Positions 44,982 to 53,803 of a stretch of DNA of 64,000 bases are shown here, one piece after another. The stretch lies in contig CAZSNT010000006.1 of assembly GCA_964607765.1 (NCBI GenBank), forward strand, positions 59,287 to 123,286, read 5' to 3'. Positions within the stretch are counted from its first letter, which is position 1; each line of letters begins with the position of its first letter. Under the pieces are notes generated by a model. It was not told the origin of the DNA. It saw only the letters and a program-made list of their open reading frames with translations, and made no database searches. A program made the position numbers and the translations under genes. The stretch comes from CAZSNT01 sp964607765. Its GTDB lineage: Bacteria; Verrucomicrobiota; Lentisphaeria; Oligosphaerales; JABHEG01.

Positions 44982-45057
44982 TCTCCTTCGCCGACGATCC
45001 TCTATCAACGCCAGAGAATTGCATTGCATTTCTCCATTAGCGGTGTATCGTCTTGCT

Positions 45058-46245
45058 ATGAAATCGGCAGACAAGTGCCTGAAACGTCGGTTGCGGTTAC
45101 CTGAACGGTCGTTCTTTCTTTTCGGCGCCAGGGGGACCGGTAAGAGCACATGGCTGAAGCAGGTACTGCCTGATGCGCTACGCCTAGACTTACTTGACAC
45201 CGAACTGAGACTCGAACTGACCGCGCACCCCAATCGTCTGGAAGCACTGGTTGGCAAGAAGGCACCGGGAGAATGGGTTGTTCTGGATGAGGTCCAGAAG
45301 ATACCGGCCTTGCTGGCCGAAGTTCATCGCCTGCTGGAGGACAGGCAATGGTGCTTTGCTCTCTGCGGTTCGTCGGCGCGCAAGCTGAAGCGGGGCGGGG
45401 CCGACCTGCTGGCGGGGCGGGCCTTGACTCTGAATATGGAACCGTTTTGCTTTTCTGAGCTTGGCGACCTTTTCGAGCTGGAGACGGCAGTCGAGTGGGG
45501 ACTGATGCCTATCCTCACTGGGGAAAGCGGGCTCATGCCGGACATTCTTGCCGCGTATGTTGGCACGGTTCTACGGGAGGAGGTCAGAGAAGAAGGCGCC
45601 ATCCGCAAGCTAGCGCCATTTCTCCGCTTCCTCGAGATTGCCGGCATGCTGAACGGGCAGGTGTTGAACGTCGAGAACATCGCTCGCGAGGCGCAAGTGC
45701 CGAGGACCACAGTCGACACCTACTTCTCGCTCCTAATCGAGACGCTGCTGGGGTTCATGCTTCCGGCTTACCGGCCGCGACTGAAGGTACGGGAGGCCGC
45801 ACGCCCGAAGTTCTACTGGGTAGATCCTGGGGTTGCCCGTGCTGCGGCCGGCTTGTTGCGGGACCCGCTGGCCTCCGACTGGCGGGGTATGGCCTTGGAG
45901 ACGTTGATCTACCATGAACTGCGCGCCTGGAACACGATAGCCGGACGTCACCGCCCCCTGGCCTACTACCGGACGGCCGCCAAGGCGGAGATCGACTTTG
46001 TCATTGAGACGAGGAAGCGCCAACCCGGCCAGGCGCCCCATGTTGTCTGCATAGAAGTAAAGCACGCTGAACGCTGGCAGCGCAAGTGGGAACGGGCCAT
46101 GCGTGACCTGTCCGGGGACAGTCGCATCACAGTTGATCGCATGATCGGCGTCTATCGCGGTGCTCGGGCCTATCACTTCGATGGTCTTGATGTTCTCCCG
46201 GTGGCGACCTTCCTTGAACAACTCCATGGCGGTCATGTCTTCTGA
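45058..46245 (+). CDS. AAA ATPase with DUF4143 C-terminus
   Basis: 395 aa from the ATG at 45058; no clear ribosome site. Walker A FLFGARGTGKSTWLKQ (~residues 20-35), Walker B EWVVLDEVQKIPAL (~80-93), and CGSSARKLKRGGADLLAGR (sensor region). The C-terminal DUF4143 part includes KFYWVDPGVARA and a nuclease-like EIDFVIET ... CIEVKHAERWQ pattern. The family is widespread in mobile regions and its function is unsettled. It lies between an IS4-type element and an IS110 fragment. Confidence 0.88.
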   Translation: MKSADKCLKRRLRLPERSFFLFGARGTGKSTWLKQVLPDALRLDLLDTELRLELTAHPNRLEALVGKKAPGEWVVLDEVQKIPALLAEVHRLLEDRQWCFALCGSSARKLKRGGADLLAGRALTLNMEPFCFSELGDLFELETAVEWGLMPILTGESGLMPDILAAYVGTVLREEVREEGAIRKLAPFLRFLEIAGMLNGQVLNVENIAREAQVPRTTVDTYFSLLIETLLGFMLPAYRPRLKVREAARPKFYWVDPGVARAAAGLLRDPLASDWRGMALETLIYHELRAWNTIAGRHRPLAYYRTAAKAEIDFVIETRKRQPGQAPHVVCIEVKHAERWQRKWERAMRDLSGDSRITVDRMIGVYRGARAYHFDGLDVLPVATFLEQLHGGHVF

Positions 46246-46297
46246 GGAGCCAGAGGCGGGAGAGACTCAGCAAGTATGAATGCGGGCCGGCCGGGAC

Positions 46298-46438
46298 TCA
46301 GGCGCGCGCCCGGCAGTCACGGGCGTACACCGTCCGCTCGCGTACCTTCTTGCCGTTGCTGAAGCCGAGCTTCCACTTGCTGTTGCTCAGCTCCAACGCC
46401 ACGTATAGTGTTTCATTGCTCTGCTGGACCGTAGACAT
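46298..46438 (-). pseudogene. IS110 family transposase, 5' fragment
   Basis: 46 codons from an ATG behind GAGGAGGTC. The product begins MSTVQQSNETLYVALELSNS and continues KWKLGFSNGKKVRERTVYARD, the N-terminus of IS110-type RuvC-like transposases, and then stops. All but the first acidic region is missing. Confidence 0.7.
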
Positions 46439-46509
46439 GGTGACCTCCTCTCGGTTGTGGGTTCTGTCCGGTTCAACGGGTAACGACGTTTGGACAGTAA
46501 CCCGCGTCT

Positions 46510-46602
46510 ATGGTTGACCCATATCAGACCACCAATCTTCATGCCCAAATGCCGGAAGAGGTTAAGGAATTGGCCTTACTTCTGGCTCAGGAGACAGCAT
46601 GA
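46510..46602 (+). pseudogene. Sulfatase 3' end remnant
   Basis: Reads MVDPYQTTNLHAQMPEEVKE; sulfatases commonly end DPYQTTNL or similar. An upstream in-frame stop shows the rest is gone. Its TGA overlaps the ATG of the next sulfatase fragment (ATGA), preserving an ancestral gene junction. Confidence 0.6.
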
Positions 46603-46665
46603 GCAATCAACGAACACCAAATGTGTTGTTCATCATTACCCCTGATCAAATCCGTGCTTGTCGTC
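46599..46665 (+). pseudogene. Sulfatase 5' end remnant
   Basis: Reads MSNQRTPNVLFIITPDQIRA, matching the sulfatase N-terminus PNVLFIITDQQRA. It breaks off at the 12-base tandem repeats. Confidence 0.65.
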
Positions 46666-46701
46666 GGATTAAGGGTCGGATTAAGGGTCGGATTAAGGGT
46701 G
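46666..46701. repeat. Three tandem 12-base repeats
   Basis: Units GGATTAAGGGTC, GGATTAAGGGTC and GGATTAAGGGTG, beginning precisely where the sulfatase fragment ends. Same period and register as 37261-37296. Confidence 0.85.
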
Positions 46702-46787
46702 TCGGACTCCCGCAGGTGGTTCCTGTGCTGCATGAACCGATGATTCGCTGCCTGCAGGACGGAGCAACGAAACCCGTGGCGGCGACT

Positions 46788-46833
46788 GGATAACAATGCA
46801 GGCAGATGCTAGTGTGTGCTTGCAATGTTATCC
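46788..46833 (+). promoter_or_regulatory. Probable AbiEi operator
   Basis: GGATAACAATGCA (46788-46800) and TGCAATGTTATCC (46821-46833) form an inverted repeat, 12 of 13 bases paired, ending 14 bases before the AbiEi start. AbiEi-type antitoxins are known to repress their own operon through inverted repeats of this kind. Confidence 0.6.
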
Positions 46834-46846
46834 AGGAGCCCAGGTC

Positions 46847-47449
46847 ATGCACAGCGCAATCGAAGAGGCCAGACAGCGCATCCGCGAACTCGGTGGCACC
46901 GTGCGTACCCGCGACGCGGTGGCTGCCGGCATTCATCCACGCACACTCTACGGGCTTCGGGACAGCGGGGAGCTCGAACGGCTTTCGTGGGGTGTCTACC
47001 GCCTGGCCGAACTGCCGGATCTCTCCGAACCGGACCTCGCGACGGTCGCTGCGCGCATTCCCCAAGGAGTCGTCTGTCTCATCTCGGCGCTGGCCGTTCA
47101 CGAACTCACCACACAGATCCCCCATGCGGTTCATGTGGCGCTCCAGCGCGGGACCAGGTATCCGAAGCTCGACTACCCACCCCTGCGCGTCTATCTCTTT
47201 TCGCCAGAGACCTTCCTGGCCGGCATCGATGAACGGAGAATCGATGGCGTTCCGGCGCGAATCTACAACCCGGAGAAAACGCTGGCGGACTGCTTCAAGT
47301 TCCGCCGGAAGATCGGCCTGGATGTGGCCACGGAAGCACTTGGAACATACCGACGCCGTCCCGGTGCGAATCTGCAGCGGGTCTACGAATACGCCCGCGT
47401 CTGTCGTGTGGCGAACGTGATCCGCCCCTACCTGGAAGCCGGACTATGA
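46847..47449 (+). CDS. abiEi: Type IV antitoxin AbiEi
   Basis: 200 aa from the ATG at 46847, eight bases after AGGAG; the reading from 46796 would cross the operator. The N-terminal winged helix is GGTVRTRDAVAAGIHPRTLY with LERLSWGVYRLAE. The middle and C-terminus match the family (CLISALAVHELTTQIPHAVH; RIYNPEKTLADCFKFRRKIG). It represses the operon and counters AbiEii without binding it. The toxin gene overlaps it by four bases. Confidence 0.9.
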   Translation: MHSAIEEARQRIRELGGTVRTRDAVAAGIHPRTLYGLRDSGELERLSWGVYRLAELPDLSEPDLATVAARIPQGVVCLISALAVHELTTQIPHAVHVALQRGTRYPKLDYPPLRVYLFSPETFLAGIDERRIDGVPARIYNPEKTLADCFKFRRKIGLDVATEALGTYRRRPGANLQRVYEYARVCRVANVIRPYLEAGL

Positions 47450-48369
47450 GCGAGCGTACCGTGACCACCAAGGCTGCGTCCGTCCGGCAGCGCCTGCTCA
47501 ATCTGGCGAGGGCATCGGGTCGCTCGTTCACTGAAGTTGTCCAGCACTACGCGCTGGAACGGTGGCTGTACCGCCTGTCTCGCTCCGAGCACGCGAGCCG
47601 TTTCGTTCTGAAAGGCGCACTCCTGCTCCGCGTGTGGGACACGCCCGTCGGTCGACCGACGCGGGACATCGATCTCCTGGCCCGCACGAGCAATGACCTG
47701 ACGGCGATTCAGCTCATCGTGGCGGCGATCTGCGGGACGGCTGTCCAAGACGACGGCATGGAGTTCGGCGGCGACGCCGTGGGCACGGATCGGATCACTG
47801 AGGACGCTGACTATCAGGGAGTGCGTGCGACGTTTCGGGGATTGCTGGGAACAGTCCGATGCCCGATGCAGATCGATATGGGGTTCAGCGACGTGGTCAC
47901 TCCGGGCCCGGTCGAGATCGACTACCCCACGATCCTTGACCAGGACGCCCCACACCTGCAAGCCTACAATCAGGAGACCGTCATTGCCGAAGAACTCGAG
48001 GCGATGGTCAAGCTGGGTGAACTGAACAGCCGGATGAAGGACTTTTTCGATGTGTGGGCTCTGGCAACCAGTCAGACGTTCAGCGGCCCGGCACTGGTCA
48101 AGAGCGTTCGCGCAACCTTCAACCGACGAGGCACGGCCATGGAGACATCCGCGCCGTGCTTCCTGGAAGAGTTCGCCGGCCTGGATGCCAAAGCAGTGCA
48201 GTGGCGTGCCTTTGTCCGACGAGGAGGGTTGCAGAAGGCGCCGTCGTCCTTCCGCGAGGTATGTCAAGTCGCAATGGCCTTTCTCCGCCCTGTTGCGGAA
48301 TGCGTTCAGCACGGTCGTCCTCTTGAGATGGCGTGGGCTCCCGGCGGCCCGTGGTTGCCTGCGAAGTGA
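47446..48369 (+). CDS. abiEii: Type IV toxin AbiEii nucleotidyltransferase
   Basis: 307 aa. FVLKGALLLRVWDTPVGRPT and TRDIDLLARTS carry the nucleotidyltransferase signature (Asp-x-Asp). The later conserved block is VIAEELEAMVKLGELNSRMK with DFFDVWAL. AbiEii toxins transfer nucleotides to RNA or tRNA acceptors and cause phage abortive infection. It is complete. Its stop codon is the last element base before a glycoside-hydrolase gene with a truncated start. Confidence 0.9.
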   Translation: MSERTVTTKAASVRQRLLNLARASGRSFTEVVQHYALERWLYRLSRSEHASRFVLKGALLLRVWDTPVGRPTRDIDLLARTSNDLTAIQLIVAAICGTAVQDDGMEFGGDAVGTDRITEDADYQGVRATFRGLLGTVRCPMQIDMGFSDVVTPGPVEIDYPTILDQDAPHLQAYNQETVIAEELEAMVKLGELNSRMKDFFDVWALATSQTFSGPALVKSVRATFNRRGTAMETSAPCFLEEFAGLDAKAVQWRAFVRRGGLQKAPSSFREVCQVAMAFLRPVAECVQHGRPLEMAWAPGGPWLPAK

Positions 48370-48396
48370 TTCCTCTTATGGACGGTTGATACAGGA

Positions 48397-50049
48397 GTGG
48401 CGCTTTCTATGGGTATCGTCAGTGTCTTTGCTGCTGACAGTGTGGAGCCGGTCAGGGATTTGTTCAAACGCCGGGCGCCGGAAAACGGCTTCGGCATTGT
48501 GCCGATGCCATATGAGGTGAAGGCGAGGACGGGAAATCCGTTTGTCATCACCAAGCAGACCATCCTTGTCGGGCGGGGCGCGGAAGCCGAGAAGTGTGCG
48601 GCCTATCTAAAGCGGCGGCTCCGTAAGAGCTGTGGACTGGACCTGAAGAGGGGAACAGCCGCGAGCGGAAAGGCCATTGTTTTGGCCGTGTCCGATGACG
48701 CCGTCGCGGTCAGTGAAAACGATGCCTATCGCCTCGAAAGCAGTGCCGACGGAATCACCATCGCCGCAAGGACCGGACGGGGCCTGTTCTGTGGCGTACA
48801 GTCGCTGCTCCAGCTGCTGCCGCCCGCGGTCTACGGTGGTAAGGTCCAGGCCGGGCTGGAGTTGAAGGTCCCCGCGCTCAGCATCAACGACAAGCCGTCC
48901 ATGGACCGCATCCGTGGTCTGCATGTGGACATTTCCCGCCATTTCCGCACCAAGGAGGAGCTGTTCAAGATCATCGACAGCATGGCGATGCACAAGCTCA
49001 ACACGCTGCATCTCCATCTGACCGACGTCCAGGGCTGGCGGGTTGAGATCAAGTCCTATCCCAAACTGACGACGGTCGGCGCAATCGGCTGCAAGAGCAA
49101 CCCCGAGGCCCCCGCTACTTTCCTGACGCAGGAAGAGGTCCGCGAGATCTGCGCCTATGCCGAGAGCCGTTATGTATCGATCATCCCCGAGATTGACATG
49201 CCCGGGCATATGGGCGCCGCAATCAGGGCCTATCCCGAGCTGAAGAGCGCGACAGAAACGCGAGATCCGGGTCACGTGATTCGGATCGATCCAAAAGGAC
49301 AGGAGTTCGCCAGGAACGTCTTCCGCGAAGTGAACAGCCTGTTTCAGTCAGAATACATCCACATCGGCTGCGACGAGGTCAATCACGGCAGCGGCACTCA
49401 GATCTATACGGACGAGGAGGTCGTCGGCTTTGCCCGCGTCATGAGCACGTTTATCAAGGACGAGCTGAAGAGGACCCCGATTGTCTGGGACGACGCCTTT
49501 GCGCACGGACTGGAAGACAGGGATACGGTGGTTCACTGGTGGCGCTATGGGAAGAACTACTGGTGGCGGAAGTTGAGCGATCCGATCGACGCGCAGCTGA
49601 ACCAGATGCGGCAGCCCTGCATTCTGTCCCCGGCGTACTGGACCTACTTCGACATGCCGAACGTGACGCCGGAGGAGGGCCACCCCGGTTGGGCCAAGCC
49701 GATTTCGCCAGCGGAAGTCTACAACTGGGATCCCTATGGCGACATGCTTGGCGTCAATGAAGAGACTCGCGATTTGGTCCAGGGCGCGATTGCCTGTACC
49801 TGGAGTGAGAGAATTCCGACCATCGAGGATTTCGGCGACCGCACCTATCCGCGCCTGGCTGGCTTTGCCGAGCGGATCTGGCGTGGCGGAAAACTGGAAG
49901 CCCCGAACATCCTGAGCTGGCCGGACTACCGCGACCGGGTGCTGATCCCCTTCCAGCTCAAGCGCTACGATGTCCTCGGCTTGTGGTACTGGAGCAAGGA
50001 CAACCCCGAACTGCTGCTGAATCTGCCAGACAATCGCAAGGAGCTCTAA
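48397..50049 (+). CDS. GH20 beta-N-acetylhexosaminidase, leader truncated
   Basis: Up to 550 aa from GTG 48397, or from ATG 48409 eleven bases after AGGAG. After a GH20b-type N-domain comes the barrel starting RIRGLHVDISRHFRTKEEL. The catalytic Asp-Glu is in YIHIGCDEVNHG (~325), and HLHLTDVQGWRVEIKSYPKL is typical. It removes terminal GlcNAc/GalNAc. Only the end of a signal peptide remains (MGIVSVFAADS); the next gene has a complete homologous leader, so this one lost its 5' end at the AbiE junction. Export is doubtful. Confidence 0.9.
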   Translation: MALSMGIVSVFAADSVEPVRDLFKRRAPENGFGIVPMPYEVKARTGNPFVITKQTILVGRGAEAEKCAAYLKRRLRKSCGLDLKRGTAASGKAIVLAVSDDAVAVSENDAYRLESSADGITIAARTGRGLFCGVQSLLQLLPPAVYGGKVQAGLELKVPALSINDKPSMDRIRGLHVDISRHFRTKEELFKIIDSMAMHKLNTLHLHLTDVQGWRVEIKSYPKLTTVGAIGCKSNPEAPATFLTQEEVREICAYAESRYVSIIPEIDMPGHMGAAIRAYPELKSATETRDPGHVIRIDPKGQEFARNVFREVNSLFQSEYIHIGCDEVNHGSGTQIYTDEEVVGFARVMSTFIKDELKRTPIVWDDAFAHGLEDRDTVVHWWRYGKNYWWRKLSDPIDAQLNQMRQPCILSPAYWTYFDMPNVTPEEGHPGWAKPISPAEVYNWDPYGDMLGVNEETRDLVQGAIACTWSERIPTIEDFGDRTYPRLAGFAERIWRGGKLEAPNILSWPDYRDRVLIPFQLKRYDVLGLWYWSKDNPELLLNLPDNRKEL

Positions 50050-50050
50050 C

Positions 50051-52507
50051 TTGAACACCATGGCGAAGAAGCTCTTCACTGGCCTGTGTGCCGCCATCTT
50101 TATCAGATTGATTACAGGAGTGATGTTTTCTATGAGTATCGTGAGTGGCTTAGCGGCTGACCGCGTGGAACCGGCAAAGCATTTGGGGCGGGCAGCCCAG
50201 TTGAGTGGTTTCGTGTACGAAGATAAGAATGGTAACGGCATACCCGAAGGCAATGAACCGGGAATACCTGGGGCCCGTGTCTCAGATGGCTTTGAAATAG
50301 TCAAAACCGATCGACAGGGAAAATTCAGCCTTCCGAACAATCCTAAAGCCAGATTCATAACTCTGACCACACCTTCCGGTTATAATCATACCACAGCATT
50401 CTACCGAAAACCGGATTCCAGCGACCTGACTTTTGGATTGAGGAAGGCAGAAAGTACATCAGGAAGATTTATCCAGGTTACGGATATGCATTCCGAGAGG
50501 CTTGATGACTGGGTTGGGAACCTCAAACGATATGTCCGGAACAATGGCCTTGATTTTATTGCCCTCACTGGGGATCTCACCAGGGAATACGGAATGGACC
50601 TATACTCTCTGGAAGTGAACGCCAGCACAATGGGCACAAGGGTGGTCTACACAATTGGAAACCATGACCTGGTAGCTGGTGATTATGGAGAGCAATATTT
50701 TGAAAGCACATTTGGCCCGGTGTATTATTCATTCGATAGTGGCAATACCCACTTTATTGTGACCCCCATGACCCCTTACAATCCAAAGCATGCGTCGTAC
50801 GATAAACGGCAGGTACTGGAATGGCTGCAGAAAGATATCGGCATGCAGCCTGCCGGCAAGCCCCTGGTAATTTTCAACCACGATAACTGGCTGCAGGATG
50901 AAGCCTGCACCGTATCAGCAGGCGATGTATCAATAGATTTCAAATCCCACAATCTGAAAGCCTTCATCTACGGACACTATCACGATCAGTTCACAACGAA
51001 ATTTGATAATGGTATAAGACTATACACCACATCCACGGCAGATAAGGGGGGGCGGCACCATTGTCCTTCCGCCAGCAGGGAATTTAGCTTTGATGTCGGA
51101 GAAGAGGATGGTGTTCGGTCGGAAACCATATTCACTGACATTAATAATCATCTTGTATCGTCTGCTTACAGGGAAAACGGCAATTTGAAGATTGTTGCCT
51201 CAGCCTACCATTTTATCGGCAAGGACAAAAAGCTCACCGTCAGATGTGGTGAAGATAACATTCCCATGCGCCAACGGACAAATTTTGCCTGGCATGCAGA
51301 AGTCCCTTACCGGAACGAGGATATTGAAGTCACTGCAACATTTGCCGACGGCAACAGGATCTCCAGCCATACAACGGTCGATCCCGCCTTGAAATGGGTT
51401 GCGAATATCGGGGGGAATACTTACTTTACAAAACCTGTCTTGCATGACCGGGTGATATATACCGCCTCAATCGATGACGACAATCTGGAGCACTGCGGCA
51501 TTCACGCCGTGGATGCGGAAAGCGGTAAGAAGATCTGGTATTTTCAGACTCGGAACTCCGTGGTTAATGATATTGCTTATGCAGAAGGCAAAATCCTGGC
51601 CTGTGATACCGAAAGCGCCCTGTATGCCATAGATGCAAAAACGGGCAATCTGGAGTGGAAGCGAAGGTTGAGCAAGAGCTTAAGGAGCATGCTGAAGAAC
51701 GGAATTTGCGTACAAGACGGGATTGTCCATGCCGGTCAGGCATCTTATCTATCAGCCCTCAGGGTATCGGACGGCAAGATTTTGTGGAGGTGCAAGGATC
51801 GCATAAGGGGTGAAAGCTCCGTGTCCACACCTGGACTGCACGAAGGGCTTCTGCATGCAACAACAGGGTTTGGTGCGCGGTATGCGCTGGATGCAGCTAC
51901 AGGAAAGCTGGTCTGGTCGACAGTAAAGGACCGCAAAAGCAATCCATATAATTACAGTTACAGCAGTGCTCTCTTCTGCAATGACAAAATGTACTATACA
52001 AAATCCAGGTCCATCGTTGAAGCTGACCCGGCAACCGGCGAAACTCTCAGGGAGGTCAAGACTGGTCATCATTTTGTGTCGGCTTCTGCCCCTGTTGAAA
52101 AGGACGGGGTGCTTTACGTCGGTACGGGAGATAAAGGGGTCGTAGCCTATGATATTGAGAAGCTGCACCAAAAGTGGATATATCACACCCATCCCTCCCT
52201 CTTCTATACGGCACCTTATCTGCAAAACCAAAGTGCCGGAGTTGCTTCTACCCTGACGATAGTTGGGGATAAGATATTTTTCGGTGCAAATGATGGCAAG
52301 CTCTATTGCCTTGGAACAGAGGAAGGCGAATACATCTGGAGCCGCAACCTGGGATCGCCCGTTCTGGGTGATGTGCTGGTAGCGGGAGAGGGTATGTATG
52401 CATCGGACTATGCCGGAAACCTGTATAAATTTGACATCTCATCTGTTTTGAAGATCAAACACAATACCCATGGGGTTTCGACTTCGAGAAGCCGTTTTGG
52501 AAATTAG
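50051..52507 (+). CDS. Calcineurin-type phosphoesterase fused to PQQ-like propeller
   Basis: 818 aa from a TTG seven bases after AAGGAG, which lies in the end of the GH20 gene (coupled); ATG 50060 is the alternative. Signal peptide, then a prealbumin/SdrD-like domain (GFVYEDKNGNGIPEGNEPG). The metallophosphoesterase follows, with VTDMHSE, LTGDLTRE, IGNHDLV and IYGHYHDQF (~residues 140-330). PQQ-type blades span ~450-810 (ALYAIDAKTGNLEWKRRL). Its base composition is visibly more AT-rich than its neighbours, suggesting transfer. Likely an exported phosphatase or phosphodiesterase of the glycan locus. Confidence 0.88.
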   Translation: MNTMAKKLFTGLCAAIFIRLITGVMFSMSIVSGLAADRVEPAKHLGRAAQLSGFVYEDKNGNGIPEGNEPGIPGARVSDGFEIVKTDRQGKFSLPNNPKARFITLTTPSGYNHTTAFYRKPDSSDLTFGLRKAESTSGRFIQVTDMHSERLDDWVGNLKRYVRNNGLDFIALTGDLTREYGMDLYSLEVNASTMGTRVVYTIGNHDLVAGDYGEQYFESTFGPVYYSFDSGNTHFIVTPMTPYNPKHASYDKRQVLEWLQKDIGMQPAGKPLVIFNHDNWLQDEACTVSAGDVSIDFKSHNLKAFIYGHYHDQFTTKFDNGIRLYTTSTADKGGRHHCPSASREFSFDVGEEDGVRSETIFTDINNHLVSSAYRENGNLKIVASAYHFIGKDKKLTVRCGEDNIPMRQRTNFAWHAEVPYRNEDIEVTATFADGNRISSHTTVDPALKWVANIGGNTYFTKPVLHDRVIYTASIDDDNLEHCGIHAVDAESGKKIWYFQTRNSVVNDIAYAEGKILACDTESALYAIDAKTGNLEWKRRLSKSLRSMLKNGICVQDGIVHAGQASYLSALRVSDGKILWRCKDRIRGESSVSTPGLHEGLLHATTGFGARYALDAATGKLVWSTVKDRKSNPYNYSYSSALFCNDKMYYTKSRSIVEADPATGETLREVKTGHHFVSASAPVEKDGVLYVGTGDKGVVAYDIEKLHQKWIYHTHPSLFYTAPYLQNQSAGVASTLTIVGDKIFFGANDGKLYCLGTEEGEYIWSRNLGSPVLGDVLVAGEGMYASDYAGNLYKFDISSVLKIKHNTHGVSTSRSRFGN

Positions 52508-52612
52508 TGCCCCGGCATCGGCAACGCGACCGTCACAGACAGCGATGGAAACAAGATCTGCAATGGACGGCCTCACCAGGCAGAACTATCTTATGGTGGA
52601 CGGACATGCTGA

Positions 52613-52777
52613 AGGGTTAGAATTTGCGAAACAATAGCTCCCAGGTTTGGCAGTTATTACCTCACCGTAAACGGGGGCAATCTCTACCTGGCGATCTTCA
52701 ACCAAGAGTCGCGTGGGGGCGGTGACGCCATTCTTCAATTCACCCCATTAAGGTCCATCTTCTCCAATGACAAATAG
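52613..52777 (+). pseudogene. C-terminal remnant of an unknown secreted protein
   Basis: An open frame after a TGA encodes APRFGSYYLTVNGGNLYLAI and FNQESRGGGDAILQF before a TAG. It has no start, and the stop overlaps the next gene's start region. It looks like the end of a beta-rich exported protein; family not recognised. Confidence 0.4.
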
Positions 52778-53552
52778 TCAGCCAAACAAGCCCATTACAG
52801 TTCGTGTTGCTTCTTATAACGTTGAGTTCGGCAAAAGCGCGACCCCAGAAGAGATTGGTGAGATGTTCAAGCCACACAAGCTGGGTATCATCGGTTTTGA
52901 CGAAGCGCCAGATGGCGATTGGACGGCTCGCGTCGGCAAGGTGCTGGGGATGAAACACAACTATGTTGGCAAGATCTCTTCGGCCAATCACAAGGATAAG
53001 TACAAATCGATCCTCAGCCGGACGCCACTGGATGGTACGACAGAGCATGAACTGCGGGTTCAACGTCGACGTTGCTGGAACCCTGCGTCGGTTGTGAGAG
53101 CCGTGACAGAGATCGATGGCGTTTCAATCGCATTTTACTCGTTGCATATCTGCGGTTCGCGCGATCGCGAAGACATTGGTCATGCTTACAAGCTTGCTGC
53201 CGGGATCTTGCCGAAAGAGACGACGGACCGGGTTGTTGTTGTCGGGGATTACAACAACAACATTGGCGACGCGGCCATGAACGCGATCGAAGAGGCAGGA
53301 TTCAGACCCACGTGGGAGGATCTGAAGATAGACGTCTCCAAGGAGTTTACCTACAACGCCCAAAACCCCGAATTGAACCACGGGGTGATCGACCACATCA
53401 TATACAACACCTCGGCTGGAGCCAAGGCAACAGAGGGAGGCATCATCGAACTCGAAACGCCTTTGTCTGATCACAAACCCATCTGGGCTGAGATCGTATT
53501 CCCTCGCGCAGACGCTGGCCGGTATGAAAACAGAAGAAGAAACAACCACTGA
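52767..53552 (+). CDS. Endonuclease/exonuclease/phosphatase-family hydrolase
   Basis: 261 aa without signal peptide. The fold is marked by VRVASYNVEF (residues ~12-21), FYSLHICGSRDRED, VVVGDYNNNIGD (~160) and the terminal DHIIYN ... LSDHKPIWAEI (His-Asp pair). Such enzymes cleave phosphodiester or phosphomonoester bonds. In this locus it may act on phosphorylated glycans or lipids; substrate unknown. Confidence 0.85.
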   Translation: MTNSQPNKPITVRVASYNVEFGKSATPEEIGEMFKPHKLGIIGFDEAPDGDWTARVGKVLGMKHNYVGKISSANHKDKYKSILSRTPLDGTTEHELRVQRRRCWNPASVVRAVTEIDGVSIAFYSLHICGSRDREDIGHAYKLAAGILPKETTDRVVVVGDYNNNIGDAAMNAIEEAGFRPTWEDLKIDVSKEFTYNAQNPELNHGVIDHIIYNTSAGAKATEGGIIELETPLSDHKPIWAEIVFPRADAGRYENRRRNNH

Positions 53553-53803
53553 TTGACACTGATGGACACTGATAAATCCGAACCGGTTTATAAGGCTGAG
53601 TCTCATCAGATTGTTGGCTGTGCCATGGCGGCGGCCAGCGAACCCAGCGTAGCCGTAGCGGGTACGCATGCTGATTTGGGGAGTTTGCACTGGGATGCAC
53701 TGTCCTCGGCCCCCACCGGCGCTGGGTCGGCGGGGGCAGCCATCTCAAACGGTGGATCAGGAAGTGCCAACTTCCTCATACTTGTTAGTGAAAGGAACAC
53801 GCC
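53553..53803 (+). other. Intergenic spacer with short repeats
   Basis: It begins with the repeated phrase TTGACACTGATGGACACTGAT, of a kind scattered between genes in related bacteria. No gene is supported. Confidence 0.4.
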
